A stretch of DNA of 64,000 nucleotides from NCBI RefSeq assembly GCF_009711125.1, contig NZ_WMIB01000005.1:124001-188000 (forward strand). Direction: 5' to 3'. This DNA comes from Metabacillus mangrovi. GTDB taxonomy: Bacteria; Bacillota; Bacilli; Bacillales; Bacillaceae. Every line of letters begins with the position of its first letter. The first letter of the stretch is position 1. A model generated the notes under the pieces. That model searched no databases. It saw only the letters and a program-made list of their open reading frames with translations, and was not told where the DNA came from. Shown here piece by piece: positions 1-10,112 of the stretch. The translations under genes and the position numbers were made by a program.

Positions 1-29
1 CGAATGATCGGGATGCGAGGTGGATTGTC

Positions 30-644
30 ATGTTTTACGGCAATGATACAGGAACCTATTTAAGGCAGCTTTGCGCATGCATTCAGTCACAGCAAAATAA
101 GATTCAGCAGCTTGAAGGAATGATCCAGCAAATGTCGGCCGATCTGAAGGCATTGAAAGATAAGCCATCTACTACGATTGAAAAGATCGAATATAAATTT
201 GACCAGCTGAAAGTTGAAACGCTTGAAGGGACGCTGAATATCGGACTGAATCCGACCGATCCGGAGCCGATCGAGAATTTTGAAGTCATTCAGAAAGGCC
301 AGCAGGTCGGAAAACTGGAGCGGGAATACAGCGGAGAAACGTATTCGATGGCAGTGGATCAGCTGAACACCTATTTGAACGAAGAATGTGAACACATGCT
401 GGAGGCTCAGGAGCAGCGGCATTCCAAAAAGCTGAATGAAGAGCAGCGGAGGATGGTCGTTGAGGATATCCGCAAGCAGATCGATACGAGGGTTCAGTAT
501 TATATGAAAACCGCGAATTTCCATGAGGGCGATCCGGAAATCCAGGCCGACCAGATTGTACAGCGAATTAAAGAAGAGATCGCACAATCGGCCGATCATT
601 TCATTAAATACCTCCCTGTAGAATTGAAAGGAGAACAGCCATGA
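30..644 (+). CDS. gerPC: Spore germination protein GerPC
   Basis: A 204-residue protein of the GerPC family, needed with the other GerP proteins for normal permeability of the spore coat and outer layers to germinants. The N-terminal part (about residues 10-45) is a glutamine-rich coiled coil, and the charged C-terminal part is also predicted helical. The ATG follows GAGGTGGA. The stop overlaps the start of the next gene in an ATGA junction, as expected for the gerPA-F operon. gerPA and gerPB lie outside the window; a TGA at 5-7 could be the end of gerPB but cannot be assigned. In the family this operon is transcribed late in the mother cell; that promoter is not in view. Confidence 0.93.
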   Translation: MFYGNDTGTYLRQLCACIQSQQNKIQQLEGMIQQMSADLKALKDKPSTTIEKIEYKFDQLKVETLEGTLNIGLNPTDPEPIENFEVIQKGQQVGKLEREYSGETYSMAVDQLNTYLNEECEHMLEAQEQRHSKKLNEEQRRMVVEDIRKQIDTRVQYYMKTANFHEGDPEIQADQIVQRIKEEIAQSADHFIKYLPVELKGEQP

Positions 645-817
645 ATTTCACTGTTGTAAATAAAGATATTAACGTTGTATTTTGCAGGGTCGCTGCCGTT
701 GCGACATCCTCGGTTTTTCTGATCGGGGATGTCAATACGGTCGGGGCATCCGCCGTATTTGATACACCTCCTGAATCATTGATCATCGGTCCTTTTGTAC
801 CTTTGGCTCCGCAGTAA
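641..817 (+). CDS. gerPD: Spore germination protein GerPD
   Basis: A 58-residue protein starting MNFTVVNKDINV and ending GPFVPLAPQ, a typical GerPD. The ATG at 641 overlaps the gerPC stop by four bases, and GAAAGGAG lies just upstream. It is a small, mostly hydrophobic protein without cysteine pairs or a signal peptide. Its position between gerPC and gerPE identifies it. It is expected to be expressed in the mother cell and to act in germinant access through the coat, but its biochemical role in the family is not established. Confidence 0.92.
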   Translation: MNFTVVNKDINVVFCRVAAVATSSVFLIGDVNTVGASAVFDTPPESLIIGPFVPLAPQ

Positions 818-819
818 TC

Positions 820-1227
820 ATGTATAACCGCAATTCGATAGTGGATGCTGCCTATGTCAATTCGGTCGGGATTTCATCTGTTTTTAATATAGGGGATTCG
901 AGGGAAATCCTCCCTAAGTCCAATGTCTTTGCCGTCCAGCGAGAAGCAGAGGTGTTCTATGATAACGAAGGGGATTTCAATCAGTATGATATTTTTAAGC
1001 TGCCTGTACCGCGCCCGATCAAAACGGAGAATGTCATTCCGTCCTATTACCATGAAAGACCTTTCATCCGGGCTAAATTTGTGAAGATCCTTGCCATTTC
1101 CACTGCAGCCGTTTTTCAGATCGGATCGACTGATCTGATTGAATCGGAGGCAAGGGTTAAGCATACCCGGCAAATCTACCGTCCTAAAGGAGTCCTTGAT
1201 CTGGAAGAACAATCGGGGCAGGACTGA
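820..1227 (+). CDS. gerPE: Spore germination protein GerPE
   Basis: A 135-residue GerPE-family protein. The start lies two bases after the gerPD stop, so translational coupling is likely. The N-terminal half carries the family's typical segment (SVGISSVFNIGDS near residue 15, then LPKSNVFAVQRE). The C-terminal part is basic and ends with an acidic tail. It belongs to the gerP operon, whose products are needed for efficient germination in response to nutrients, probably by allowing germinants to pass the coat. No membrane segment is evident. Confidence 0.93.
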   Translation: MYNRNSIVDAAYVNSVGISSVFNIGDSREILPKSNVFAVQREAEVFYDNEGDFNQYDIFKLPVPRPIKTENVIPSYYHERPFIRAKFVKILAISTAAVFQIGSTDLIESEARVKHTRQIYRPKGVLDLEEQSGQD

Positions 1228-1267
1228 ATATACTGGTCATACGACTTAGGAATGAAGGATGTTTGCC

Positions 1268-1486
1268 ATGCCTGCCATCGTCGGCCCTATAAAAATCAAT
1301 ACTGTTTCCGGCGGAGTTGTTAACTTCGGTGATACCTTTTACCTCTCTCCCAAGAGTTCTTCCAAATCTGCTGCGGGTTCAGGCGGCGGGAATACAGGGG
1401 ACTTCTGGGTATTGACTAACGGAATCAGTGCGACCAATATGATCGACCCGGATGTTGCCGATCAGAATATTGTCGCCAATAATTAA
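1268..1486 (+). CDS. gerPF: Spore germination protein GerPF
   Basis: A 72-residue protein (MPAIVGPIKINTV...) of the GerPA/GerPF family. The central part has a serine/glycine-rich linker (SSSKSAAGSGGGNTG) followed by a conserved ending in DQNIVANN. I chose the ATG at 1268 over an in-frame ATG at 1259, because the Shine-Dalgarno GAAGGAT at 1254-1260 is correctly spaced only for the later one and family members begin MPAIVGP. It is the last gene of the gerP operon and is followed at once by a terminator hairpin. Confidence 0.93.
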   Translation: MPAIVGPIKINTVSGGVVNFGDTFYLSPKSSSKSAAGSGGGNTGDFWVLTNGISATNMIDPDVADQNIVANN

Positions 1487-1523
1487 AAGAAGAAGCATCG
1501 GACGGCCGCCGATGCTTCTTCTT
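1486..1523. terminator. Bidirectional terminator between gerPF and yisB
   Basis: A near-perfect inverted repeat built on AGAAGCATCGG / CCGATGCTTCT lies directly after gerPF and before the end of the convergent yisB gene. Read leftward, the stem is followed by TTTTAATT. It probably ends both the gerP operon and the addB-yisB operon. Confidence 0.8.
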
Positions 1524-1534
1524 GCTGTAGCCGA

Positions 1535-1837
1535 TTATCTCTTTCCTTTTCGTTCATTGGACTTTCTCGTCTGGATCATCCTCGCAGCAGGCTGCTTCCG
1601 GATCCATTTAATGAACTTGGACAGCTTGGCATCACGCTGCAAATCTTCAATCGTTGAAAGTCTTGATGCGAGCTCCTCATTTGTATAAAGGGCATGGATC
1701 TGTTTGTGGCAGGGAATACATAAATCGGCCGTTGCCATAAAAGTGCCTCCCATTTCCCTGGGGACGAGATGATGAACGGTCAGCTCTGCGTCTGTTCTGC
1801 CGCAAAGCTCACATTTCCCTGTCATCTTTCTGCCCAT
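1535..1837 (-). CDS. yisB: HNH endonuclease family protein YisB
   Basis: A 100-residue HNH-type protein. Two cysteine pairs, CELC near residue 9 and CIPC near 40, flank the HNH core (TVHHLVPREMGG ... CHKQIHAL), giving the zinc-bound beta-beta-alpha metal fold. The product is presumably a DNA-binding nuclease, with unknown specificity. The gene lies 13 bp after sbcC and is the last gene of the addB-addA-sbcD-sbcC-yisB operon, the same position as in B. subtilis. That suggests a role linked to DNA break processing, but this is inference. The start is preceded by AAAGGGAGG. Confidence 0.85.
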   Translation of the reverse strand: MGRKMTGKCELCGRTDAELTVHHLVPREMGGTFMATADLCIPCHKQIHALYTNEELASRLSTIEDLQRDAKLSKFIKWIRKQPAARMIQTRKSNERKGKR

Positions 1838-1850
1838 AAAAAACCTCCCT

Positions 1851-4800
1851 TTACAGGATTTCGAGCGCTACCTCCGTACCTTTTCCCGCTGAATCAGCCG
1901 GGGTGACCACAAGCTTTCTGGCAAGGCGTGCCCGAAGCTCGGGAACATGGCTGATGACTCCGACTGATAAATTGTCACTATGAAGTTTTTCAAGGGCAGT
2001 CACAACAGTATCCAATAAATCCGTGTCAAGTGTCCCAAATCCTTCGTCCAAAAAGAAGAATTGAAGCGGGTATTGCCCCCGCAGCTGGATTTGGGCAGAG
2101 AGAGACAGCGCAAGGGCAAGTGACGTCAGGAAGGTTTCCCCGCCGGATAAGCTGGAAACCGGCCTCCTTACTCCCCCATTGGCATCATCTCTCATAATAA
2201 ACCCGCCCTGGGAATCCACCTCGATGGCATAGCGCTGTCTTGTCAGCAGACCAAGCCGTTCCGAAGCATCTCTGGCCACATGGTTCAGCTGCTCCTCTGC
2301 TATATATTCTACAAAGCTGTTTCCTTTAAACACTGATTGAAGTTTTTCCAAGTCCCCGATTTTTTCTGAGAGCTCTATCCGCAATTTTTCCAGCTCTTCA
2401 AAACGCTCATGCTTCTCTTTCATCAGCTCGAGTGCTTTGGCTGCAGCTCCCTTTAGCCCTTGCGCTTCGCTCACTGCTTTTTCTGTTTCGGCTGATGCCG
2501 CATTTACCTGATCCCAGTCCTCTTCACTGATGGCTTGACCGCCAATCAGTCCGCTGATCCGCTTTAAATCAGCCTTGCACTGCTTCCAATGATCCATAAA
2601 TGTTTCAACCGCTTCAGCCATCTTTTTCTTTTCGGCATCGCTCATGAGCAGTCTGTCAGCTTCTTCAGCAGAGTGGAGACTTGTACGGCCAAGCTGCTCC
2701 TCCCAGCTTCCGGCTGCATGATCCGCATTTTCTTTTGCTTCCTGAAGCCCTTTTGAAGCCGCCGCACTTTCTTTTTCTGCTTGTTGAAGCAGTCTCCCTG
2801 CTTCCTCATGCCTTCTGCGCTGTTCCTTTTCACGTCTCCCCAGATCCTCCAGCTGTTTTTGGATCTGTTCTAATTGCAGAGGGATGGGACCGTTCGGAGC
2901 TTCTTTTTCGAGCAGCTGCTCCTTCTCCAGCAGCTTTTCCTCTGCAGCCTGTCTTTTTTCTGCAGTTAGGATGAGTGACCGGTCAAGTTCAGAAAGTTTT
3001 GTCTGGGCATTCTGCTTGATGTTCTCCTGCTGCTCAATGTATTCAACACTTTTATTGTATTTTGTTTGAAGGACATCACTGGCAGCATCCTTCTCGTCCA
3101 CGGCTTTTAAAAGTGCCGGCATTTCTTCTGCCTGAAAATCCGCATGGCGCTCAGCCCATTGTGCTTTGTACACATCCGTCTTCTCCCGCAGTTCCTGCAG
3201 CCGGGCTTTCACTTCCGTCCGGTCCTGGTTCAGCCTGTCCATCGTCAGTGAGGCCTGCTGCTCTTCACTAAGCAGCGCATTCAGCTGCTTTGCGGCTGCA
3301 GAAGCTCTCTCGCGGAGGTACAGAAGGTCCTGATCCAGCGCCTTCAGTTCTGTCACATCGCTTTCCCCTGCTTTTTCAAGGGAGGCGGCACTTTCCTCGT
3401 ATGTGTTTACATGAATAGACGGAAAATCTTCTGTAAGGCTGGATGAGAGCTCTTCCATTTTCACCATCAGGATACCGGCACTTTGAAGGTTGTCACGCTG
3501 CTGCTCAATCTCTTTCTCAAGGCGCTCGAGGCTTCCGCTGTCAGCTTGTCCTGGTTCAATATGCAGTGGACCTGCATGATGAGTGGAACCGCATACCGGG
3601 CAAGGTTCGCCTGATTTTAAAGAAGCGGAAAGCTGCCGGGCGATTTGCCGGGTCTTTTCCTGATCCAGCAGCTGCCTCAATGCGGCGGCTTCCTGCTGCC
3701 TGGCCCCGAGTGTTTGTTCTATCTTGCTCTTTAGATCCCCCGTCCTCCCGTAGAGCCGGTGCAAGCCGTGGTAAAGGGCGGAAAGCTTTTCTTTTTCTTT
3801 TTCCCGGGCAGCAGACCGCGTTTGAATTTCTCCCTCTTTCACTGAAACCTGTTCGTTCAGCTGTTTAAGAAGATCAGCAGCTTCCTTTACCCGCTCTTCC
3901 GCTGAACCAAGCTCTTTATGCAGATCAGCGGCAGACTGAAGACTTCGCCGGTAAGCGGATGAAACCGTGTTTTCCTGAAGCTCTCTGCGGATTTCCTGCT
4001 GTCTGGCCCTGGCCTTCTGGAGCTGCTGTCCGGCATGCTCAAATTCTTTTTTTGCCTGTTCATTGCGCCGTTTCAGATCGTGAAGCTCTTCCTCCAGCCG
4101 CTTCGCTTCCATTTTGCAGCGGTCCCGCTCCTTCTCTGTTTCCAGCAGCCGGGTCAGCTGTTCTTTTTTCACAGCCAGAGCAGGCTCGGCCATTTCTTTT
4201 TCTCTTCTGGCCTTTTCGTAGATTTCAGCTGCGGTTTCTGCTGCTGCCTTTTGCTTTTCCAGTTCAGCTGACCACTTTTTTTCTTGCCCGCGCATTTTTG
4301 CAAGCCGTGCCTCTGCTGAGCGCAGCTGGTCTGCATAAGGCTTCAGGCCGGCTGCTTCCTCTGCGAGCCGCAGCTTTCTTTTCATTTCTTCCACTTCACT
4401 GCTTTTGCTCTCGTATTCTTTCTCCTGCTGCAGCAGAGCCGCCTGTTCCTTTTGCAGTTCCCAAATTTTACGCTTTTGCTCAAGCTGGTCTCTCAGCTGG
4501 TTTCGTTCCGTGATCCGTTTATCGAGCAGACTTGAAGAGGATGCATATTCTGCTTCCGCTTCCTTCAGTGCCTTTTTTGACGCATCTCCAAGACCTGCTT
4601 GTTCAGCTTCGGTTTCGCCGGAGGCCGCCTTCGCTTTACCAAGGCGGCTGCGCAGTTTTCTCAGAAGTTCGTCTCCATATTGCTCGAGATGGAAAAGGCG
4701 CTGCAGCATCTGCCTCCGTTCTGAACCTTTCAGTGATAAAAACTCAGCAAATTTCCCCTGTGGAAGAACGACCGCACGGGTGAAATCGTCAATTGTCAGA

Positions 4801-5213
4801 CCGAGCAGCTCATGAACCTGCTCGTTCACTTCACTCGCTTTATCCGCCAGGACGACAGGAACCTCTTCCAGATCGACCAGCCTTGCTATCGCTCCTTTTA
4901 CCCTGTGCTCATCCGTTCTCTTGTAGATTCTTTCGACCCTGTAGCGCTTAAAGCCGGAACCGTTTCTCAACTCAAATGTATAGGAAACGGAGAGCTGATC
5001 CTCAGCATGGTTCAAGATGCCGTATGTGTTATTGGCAGCCCGCTCCACTTTTCCGTAGAGCGCAAGGGTAATCGCATCAAGAATGGAGGATTTGCCGCTC
5101 CCGGTCGGGCCGAAAATGCCGAATACTCCGCCATCGCACAGCTCATCAAAACGAATCGTCTGTTTTTCTCTGAAGCTGTGCAATCCGGCGATTGTAAGTT
5201 CAATCGGTTTCAT
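1851..5213 (-). CDS. sbcC: Exonuclease SbcCD, ATPase subunit SbcC
   Basis: A 1120-residue SMC-like ATPase, the Rad50 counterpart of the SbcCD nuclease that cleaves hairpins and protein-blocked DNA ends. Walker A is GPTGSGKS at residues 35-42. Two long glutamate/lysine-rich coiled coils flank a zinc hook CPVC near residue 537. The C-terminal half of the ATPase has the signature SSLSGGET near 1024 and Walker B FFLDEGFGTLD near 1056. All motifs needed for activity are present. The start overlaps the sbcD stop by four bases, so the two subunits are translationally coupled. Confidence 0.96.
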   Translation of the reverse strand: MKPIELTIAGLHSFREKQTIRFDELCDGGVFGIFGPTGSGKSSILDAITLALYGKVERAANNTYGILNHAEDQLSVSYTFELRNGSGFKRYRVERIYKRTDEHRVKGAIARLVDLEEVPVVLADKASEVNEQVHELLGLTIDDFTRAVVLPQGKFAEFLSLKGSERRQMLQRLFHLEQYGDELLRKLRSRLGKAKAASGETEAEQAGLGDASKKALKEAEAEYASSSSLLDKRITERNQLRDQLEQKRKIWELQKEQAALLQQEKEYESKSSEVEEMKRKLRLAEEAAGLKPYADQLRSAEARLAKMRGQEKKWSAELEKQKAAAETAAEIYEKARREKEMAEPALAVKKEQLTRLLETEKERDRCKMEAKRLEEELHDLKRRNEQAKKEFEHAGQQLQKARARQQEIRRELQENTVSSAYRRSLQSAADLHKELGSAEERVKEAADLLKQLNEQVSVKEGEIQTRSAAREKEKEKLSALYHGLHRLYGRTGDLKSKIEQTLGARQQEAAALRQLLDQEKTRQIARQLSASLKSGEPCPVCGSTHHAGPLHIEPGQADSGSLERLEKEIEQQRDNLQSAGILMVKMEELSSSLTEDFPSIHVNTYEESAASLEKAGESDVTELKALDQDLLYLRERASAAAKQLNALLSEEQQASLTMDRLNQDRTEVKARLQELREKTDVYKAQWAERHADFQAEEMPALLKAVDEKDAASDVLQTKYNKSVEYIEQQENIKQNAQTKLSELDRSLILTAEKRQAAEEKLLEKEQLLEKEAPNGPIPLQLEQIQKQLEDLGRREKEQRRRHEEAGRLLQQAEKESAAASKGLQEAKENADHAAGSWEEQLGRTSLHSAEEADRLLMSDAEKKKMAEAVETFMDHWKQCKADLKRISGLIGGQAISEEDWDQVNAASAETEKAVSEAQGLKGAAAKALELMKEKHERFEELEKLRIELSEKIGDLEKLQSVFKGNSFVEYIAEEQLNHVARDASERLGLLTRQRYAIEVDSQGGFIMRDDANGGVRRPVSSLSGGETFLTSLALALSLSAQIQLRGQYPLQFFFLDEGFGTLDTDLLDTVVTALEKLHSDNLSVGVISHVPELRARLARKLVVTPADSAGKGTEVALEIL

Positions 5214-6391
5214 GCCGTCTCTCCTTCCTCTCCATCTTCTTCGTTCACGAGCTCTTTAAAAAGCCGGACAAGACGCTCATCCGGTACGGCTCCTCCAGTC
5301 TGCCTTTCATAGAAGCGGATGAACAGCTCGTCAACAGGCACGCCCGTTCTTGCCTCAGGTGCAAGGGCCTCAGATTCTGTCTGAAATACCGGGCGGATGT
5401 GAACGATGCCCGGATGGCTTTTCCGCACGTTCTGAATCTGTTCCAATGAAAGAGCATCCGCCAAATGAATCTCCAGATCAATCCAGGCGCTGCTATCCTT
5501 GCCCGAATTGATCCAGTCCTGCACTTGAGCGATGCCTCCTGATGCTTTCCATTTTGCGAGCGGCTTTCCGCTCGACAGGAATACCTCCCGTACATCCGCT
5601 TCTCCGCCAGGAACAGCGTCAAGGATGGTGACCGATTTTGCATAGCCTGCCTCCGAGAAGCTGTAGGCAAGAGGAGAACCGGAATAGCGGGCCTTCGTCA
5701 GCGCCCTCTTTATCGTCTGCGGACGGTGAAGATGGCCGAGTGCCACATATTGGGCAGATGCGGGAAGACTGTCAGCTGCCACTGTATACGCCCCTCCAAC
5801 CTCAATCGGGCGCTCTGAATCCGATGTGCTGCCGCCCGCTACATGAAGATGGCTCATCGCCAGATTTACAGAATCCGCTCCAAATCCCCTGCACATGTTT
5901 TCAAAAAACAGCTTGATTCTCGCATCATAGGAATTCCGCAGCATCAGCTCGTCTGCTTCTTCGGACAGGACCTGCCTGAGCCGGGATTCGGATGGATAAG
6001 CAAGGGCAGCGATGTTCATCGTGCTGTCTGCAAGCGGAACATCGATTTTAAGCAGCCCTTCCATCGGGTACCCGATCAGATGGATCGCCTGATCCTCCGC
6101 GAGCGGAGATGCAGCCGCAAGCCTTTCCGGATTATCATGGTTTCCGGCAATTGCGACAATCGGTCTCTTCCCTTTATCTGAAAGCCTTGAGAGACTCTCG
6201 TAAAATAGTTTTTCAGCAGCAGACGGCGGATTGACTGTATCGAATACATCGCCTGCCATGATGATGGCATCCACACTTTCCTCTTTCACAATGACTGCCA
6301 GTTCGTCCAGAAAAGCGGCCTGCTCATTCAGACGGCTCCGTCCTTCGAGTGTTTTCCCCAAATGCCAGTCTGCAGTATGCAGTATTCTCAT
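5210..6391 (-). CDS. sbcD: Exonuclease SbcCD, nuclease subunit SbcD
   Basis: A 393-residue Mre11-type metallophosphoesterase. The metal-binding motifs appear in order: ADWHLGK (residues 6-12), AGDVFD, GNHDNPERL, SHLHVAGG and ALGHLHRPQ. It is the nuclease partner of SbcC. I chose the ATG at 6391 because AAAGGGGGAG precedes it and family members start MRILHTADWH; an upstream in-frame extension to 6433 lies inside addA and has no ribosome site. The gene sits 13 bp after addA and overlaps sbcC. Confidence 0.95.
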   Translation of the reverse strand: MRILHTADWHLGKTLEGRSRLNEQAAFLDELAVIVKEESVDAIIMAGDVFDTVNPPSAAEKLFYESLSRLSDKGKRPIVAIAGNHDNPERLAAASPLAEDQAIHLIGYPMEGLLKIDVPLADSTMNIAALAYPSESRLRQVLSEEADELMLRNSYDARIKLFFENMCRGFGADSVNLAMSHLHVAGGSTSDSERPIEVGGAYTVAADSLPASAQYVALGHLHRPQTIKRALTKARYSGSPLAYSFSEAGYAKSVTILDAVPGGEADVREVFLSSGKPLAKWKASGGIAQVQDWINSGKDSSAWIDLEIHLADALSLEQIQNVRKSHPGIVHIRPVFQTESEALAPEARTGVPVDELFIRFYERQTGGAVPDERLVRLFKELVNEEDGEEGETA

Positions 6392-6404
6392 CTTTCTCCC
6401 CCTT

Positions 6405-9400
6405 TCACAGCTCCATGAAGTCTCCTGTATCAAAAAAATAAAGCATTTTTTTCACGACCGGACGCTTGAAGATCGATTCCACTGCCTCACTGTAGATCTG
6501 CAGCTGAACATCATAGCGGCCTCTCATCACATGTTCCGCTTCACTGAATCCGTTGTACTTTCCTTTGATCGCGTCCGTTTTATAATCGATCAGGATCCAG
6601 CCCTCGCTGTCTTCAACGAGGCAATCAATGACTCCCTGGACAAGAACCTGATCGTTCCCGGATACCGTTTCCGGTGTCCGGGCAAAACTGAACGGGACTT
6701 CCCTCAGCACCCTTCCGGCCGAGATCACCTTTCTGCCGGTTTCTGATTCAAAAAAGGCGGTGATGGCGGCTGGGTCAATCGCTTCTGCCTGTGCGGGGGT
6801 AAGCAGCTCGTTTGCAAGCATTTCCTCCGTCAGCTTTTCCACCGATTGGATGGACGGCAGACTGCTTAGGCTTATATGCTGCATGACCGCATGCATCGCT
6901 GTTCCCCGTTCTGCTGCAGTCAGAGTTTTTTGCTGAAGGAATTTAGGACGGCTGTACAACAGACCCTGCTCTCTTGGCCCGGCAGGCTCGGAATATTCAT
7001 CTCTGTAAGTCTGCATTCTTTTAATCTCGGAAACGGTCTGCTTGGAGCGCTGGATCGAAGAATGCCAATACGGATATTCCCAGGTCAGCTCCTGTTCCGC
7101 CTCGCTTCTCCAGTCCGACTCAAACGGAACCGGCTGTCCCGTTGAGAGAGCCTCCATCATTTTCAATTCGATTTCTTCGCGGCGTCCGTCCGGTTCTCTC
7201 AGTTCATTTTGATGAATAAATTTAACTGTCCAGCGGGAAGGATGCCCGGAGATTCGATCTGCACTGCTTTCTCCCTCATGCAGGACCTCAGCGTCCCGAT
7301 GACGGACAAGAGCGGGACCGATCCAATCCAGATACGACTTCGCCTGCAGCCGGTCCCCGTCAGGAAGCAGCCAGTCCTCATGCTTCAGGGATCTCTTCCA
7401 ATTCATCACGGCTTTCTCCCGGTCCTTCACTGTTCCGACAAGGAACAGCTTTTCCTTCGCCCTTGTCATGGCCACATAAAGGACCCTCATCTCTTCAGAG
7501 AGGAGTTCAACCTTCAGCTTCTTTTTCATGGCAAGCAGCGGAAGTGACGGATAGCTGAAGCGAAGCTCAGGGTGGATGTATTTTGTCCCGAACCCGAGAT
7601 GCTTGTCCAGCAGATAGCTCTTGTTCATATCCATCATGTTAAACTGACGGGCGAGCCCGGCTGTAAATACGACCGGAAACTCAAGTCCCTTGCTGCTGTG
7701 GATCGTCATGATCCGGACTACATCCTCCTGCTCCCCGAGCGCTCTCGCAGCCCCCAGATCATCTCCCCGGTCCTGCATCCGCTCAATAAAGCGCAGGAAA
7801 CGGAACAGACCTCTGAAAGAGGTAGATTCATACTGGCGCGCGCGGTCATACAGAGCGCGGAGGTTCGCCTGACGCTGTTTGCCCCCCGGCATACCGCCTG
7901 CAAAATCAAAAAACTTGCTCTCCCGGTAAATTTTCCAGATTAAATCTGATACCGGGCCGGTTCTGGCAGCGCTGCGCCAGCTGTTGAGCCGGCTGAAAAA
8001 ACGAGTGAGCTTTTCTGCAAGTGCCTCATCTGCAGGCACTGTCTGCGCAAGGGTCTGCTTGCATGCTTCATAATAGCTCCCTCTTTTATCGTATGTCCGG
8101 ATAGCTGCCATTTCCGTCTCATCAAGCCCGACAATCGGCGACCTGAGCACAGAGGCAAGAGGAATATCCTGGGACGGATTATCGATCGTCCGCAGAAGGG
8201 CGATCATGATGGCTACTTCTGTCGCCTCAAAATAGCCCCCGGACAGATTCGCATAAACAGGAATGCCTTGTTTTTTCAGCTCTTCCATGATTTGCGGCGC
8301 CCACGGCATGGACCGGAGCAGAATGACGATGTCCCGGTACATCATATTCCGGTTCCCGTTTTTCTTCCGGTCATATACGGGTGCACGGCTGTCAATCATC
8401 TCCCGGATTTTCCCGGCAATCAGCCTCGATTCAAGCTGGACGGTTTCTGCTTCAGGCTCCTCCGGCAGAGGACTTTCTGTCAGTTCCTCTGCTTCCTCAA
8501 ACCCTGTCCGATCGGCAAGCAGCAGCTCTGTCTCCATCCCGCTGCTTTCCGGATAGGAGGCACCCAGCTTAAGCTCAGCCTGGTCGTCATAGTCGATCTC
8601 CCCTGCTTTTTCCCCCATCAGCTGCTTGAAAATAAAATTCGTCCCGTCCAGAACTTCTGCACGGCTTCTGAAATTTTTATTCAAATCGATCCGCTGTCCG
8701 CTGTTGGCCGCTGCAGGGGTAAACCGCTTGTACTTATTCAGAAAAAGCATCGGTTCAGCGAGCCGGAACCGGTAGATGGATTGTTTGACATCCCCTACCA
8801 TGAACAGATTCCCCGCTTCCTCTGACTCCCGTTTTACAAGCTGGAGGATCGCTTCCTGCACAAGGTTAGTATCCTGATACTCATCCACCATGACCTCCGT
8901 AAACTGACGCCGGCAGGCAAGCGCAGGCTCTGCGGGCAGCAGGCGCCCGTTTTCATCTTTGACTGACAGGATGGAGAGGCATAAATGTTCAAGATCCGAA
9001 AAATCAACAATCCCTTTTTCCTTCTTTTTTTCATAAAAGCGGCTCCCAAACCGGATCACAAAATCGGCAAGAGTGCCGATCACCGGCCTGATTTCGCCCA
9101 GATCTTTCATCGAACGCCTGATATCCCGTCTGAACCAGTCTTCTTCCACCTTCTCAAGGAGCTTCTTGGCACTTTCTCTCAGCGCCTTCACTTCCTCGGT
9201 AAGCTTCGGATCATACTCTCCGCTTTTAACAGGCTTCGCCCGCTTCGGCTTTAAAGCTTTCATCCGTTCGGCAAGCTCATCCCAGGAAAACTCCTCCTCC
9301 AGCAGTCCGTTTACCTGCTGAAGGTAATCCGATATATCCTCAGCCCTCGGCGCAGGACCGCCCGGTGCCCTGATCAGCCTCATCGCCTGTTCAAGGCGGT

Positions 9401-10112
9401 CCTTCGCAAGGCCGATGCTGATGGCGATATCTTGTTTAATTACCGGAAAATACGGCTGCTCTTCGAGAACGGAGTCTTCGTTCACGTTATAAAGATCGGC
9501 CAGCCCCTTCAGCCACTTTTCAGGATCCGGGCTGGAGCGTGAAAATTCATAAAGGGTGCGGATCATATCCTGAAGAGCTAGATCACTCCGGTCGGAGGAA
9601 TAGCGGTCCGCGAGTCCAAAGAACGCTTCATTGTTTTCTTTTCCGTACTCTTCTTCAAACATATCATCCAGTACCTCGTCCATGAGAAGCGCCCCTTCTG
9701 TCTGGTCGGCAATCCGGAAGCCCGGGTCTAGATCAATCAGGTAATAATACTTCCTGATGATATTCAGGCAGAAAGAGTGGAGGGTGGAAATGGATGCCCT
9801 GTTTAACAGGGTGATCTGCCGCCTTAAATGGAGAGAAGCCGGATTGGCCCGCAGCGCCTCTTCCAGTGCTTCTCCGATCCGGTTTTTCATCTCGGCCGCA
9901 GAAGCATTTGTAAAGGTGACGACAAGAAGTCTGTCTACATCGGCAGGATTATCACGGCTTGTAATTTTCCGGATCATCCTCTCAACCAATACGGCTGTTT
10001 TACCGGATCCTGCAGCCGCAGCAACAAGGATATCCTGCCCCGCCGAAGCGATCGCTTCCCACTGGTCATCTGTCCACTGGCTGTCTGCGGGCTTTGCGAT
10101 TCGTTTAGTCAT
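6405..10112 (-). CDS. addA: ATP-dependent helicase/nuclease AddAB, subunit A
   Basis: A 1235-residue AddA, close to the usual length (about 1230). It is a UvrD-type superfamily 1 helicase with Walker A GSGKT at residues 35-39 and the DEYQDTN box in motif II. Other helicase motifs follow ([34 protein letters not shown]). A RecB-type nuclease domain is at the C-terminus with LIDYKTD near residue 1177. With AddB it resects double-strand ends up to a Chi site before RecA loading. The start overlaps the addB stop by eight bases. The protein looks intact. Confidence 0.97.
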   Translation of the reverse strand: MTKRIAKPADSQWTDDQWEAIASAGQDILVAAAAGSGKTAVLVERMIRKITSRDNPADVDRLLVVTFTNASAAEMKNRIGEALEEALRANPASLHLRRQITLLNRASISTLHSFCLNIIRKYYYLIDLDPGFRIADQTEGALLMDEVLDDMFEEEYGKENNEAFFGLADRYSSDRSDLALQDMIRTLYEFSRSSPDPEKWLKGLADLYNVNEDSVLEEQPYFPVIKQDIAISIGLAKDRLEQAMRLIRAPGGPAPRAEDISDYLQQVNGLLEEEFSWDELAERMKALKPKRAKPVKSGEYDPKLTEEVKALRESAKKLLEKVEEDWFRRDIRRSMKDLGEIRPVIGTLADFVIRFGSRFYEKKKEKGIVDFSDLEHLCLSILSVKDENGRLLPAEPALACRRQFTEVMVDEYQDTNLVQEAILQLVKRESEEAGNLFMVGDVKQSIYRFRLAEPMLFLNKYKRFTPAAANSGQRIDLNKNFRSRAEVLDGTNFIFKQLMGEKAGEIDYDDQAELKLGASYPESSGMETELLLADRTGFEEAEELTESPLPEEPEAETVQLESRLIAGKIREMIDSRAPVYDRKKNGNRNMMYRDIVILLRSMPWAPQIMEELKKQGIPVYANLSGGYFEATEVAIMIALLRTIDNPSQDIPLASVLRSPIVGLDETEMAAIRTYDKRGSYYEACKQTLAQTVPADEALAEKLTRFFSRLNSWRSAARTGPVSDLIWKIYRESKFFDFAGGMPGGKQRQANLRALYDRARQYESTSFRGLFRFLRFIERMQDRGDDLGAARALGEQEDVVRIMTIHSSKGLEFPVVFTAGLARQFNMMDMNKSYLLDKHLGFGTKYIHPELRFSYPSLPLLAMKKKLKVELLSEEMRVLYVAMTRAKEKLFLVGTVKDREKAVMNWKRSLKHEDWLLPDGDRLQAKSYLDWIGPALVRHRDAEVLHEGESSADRISGHPSRWTVKFIHQNELREPDGRREEIELKMMEALSTGQPVPFESDWRSEAEQELTWEYPYWHSSIQRSKQTVSEIKRMQTYRDEYSEPAGPREQGLLYSRPKFLQQKTLTAAERGTAMHAVMQHISLSSLPSIQSVEKLTEEMLANELLTPAQAEAIDPAAITAFFESETGRKVISAGRVLREVPFSFARTPETVSGNDQVLVQGVIDCLVEDSEGWILIDYKTDAIKGKYNGFSEAEHVMRGRYDVQLQIYSEAVESIFKRPVVKKMLYFFDTGDFMEL

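Noticed and set aside
87-599. Antisense frames opposite gerPC
   Set aside because: They are shadows of a well-conserved gene; no ribosome site or family match.
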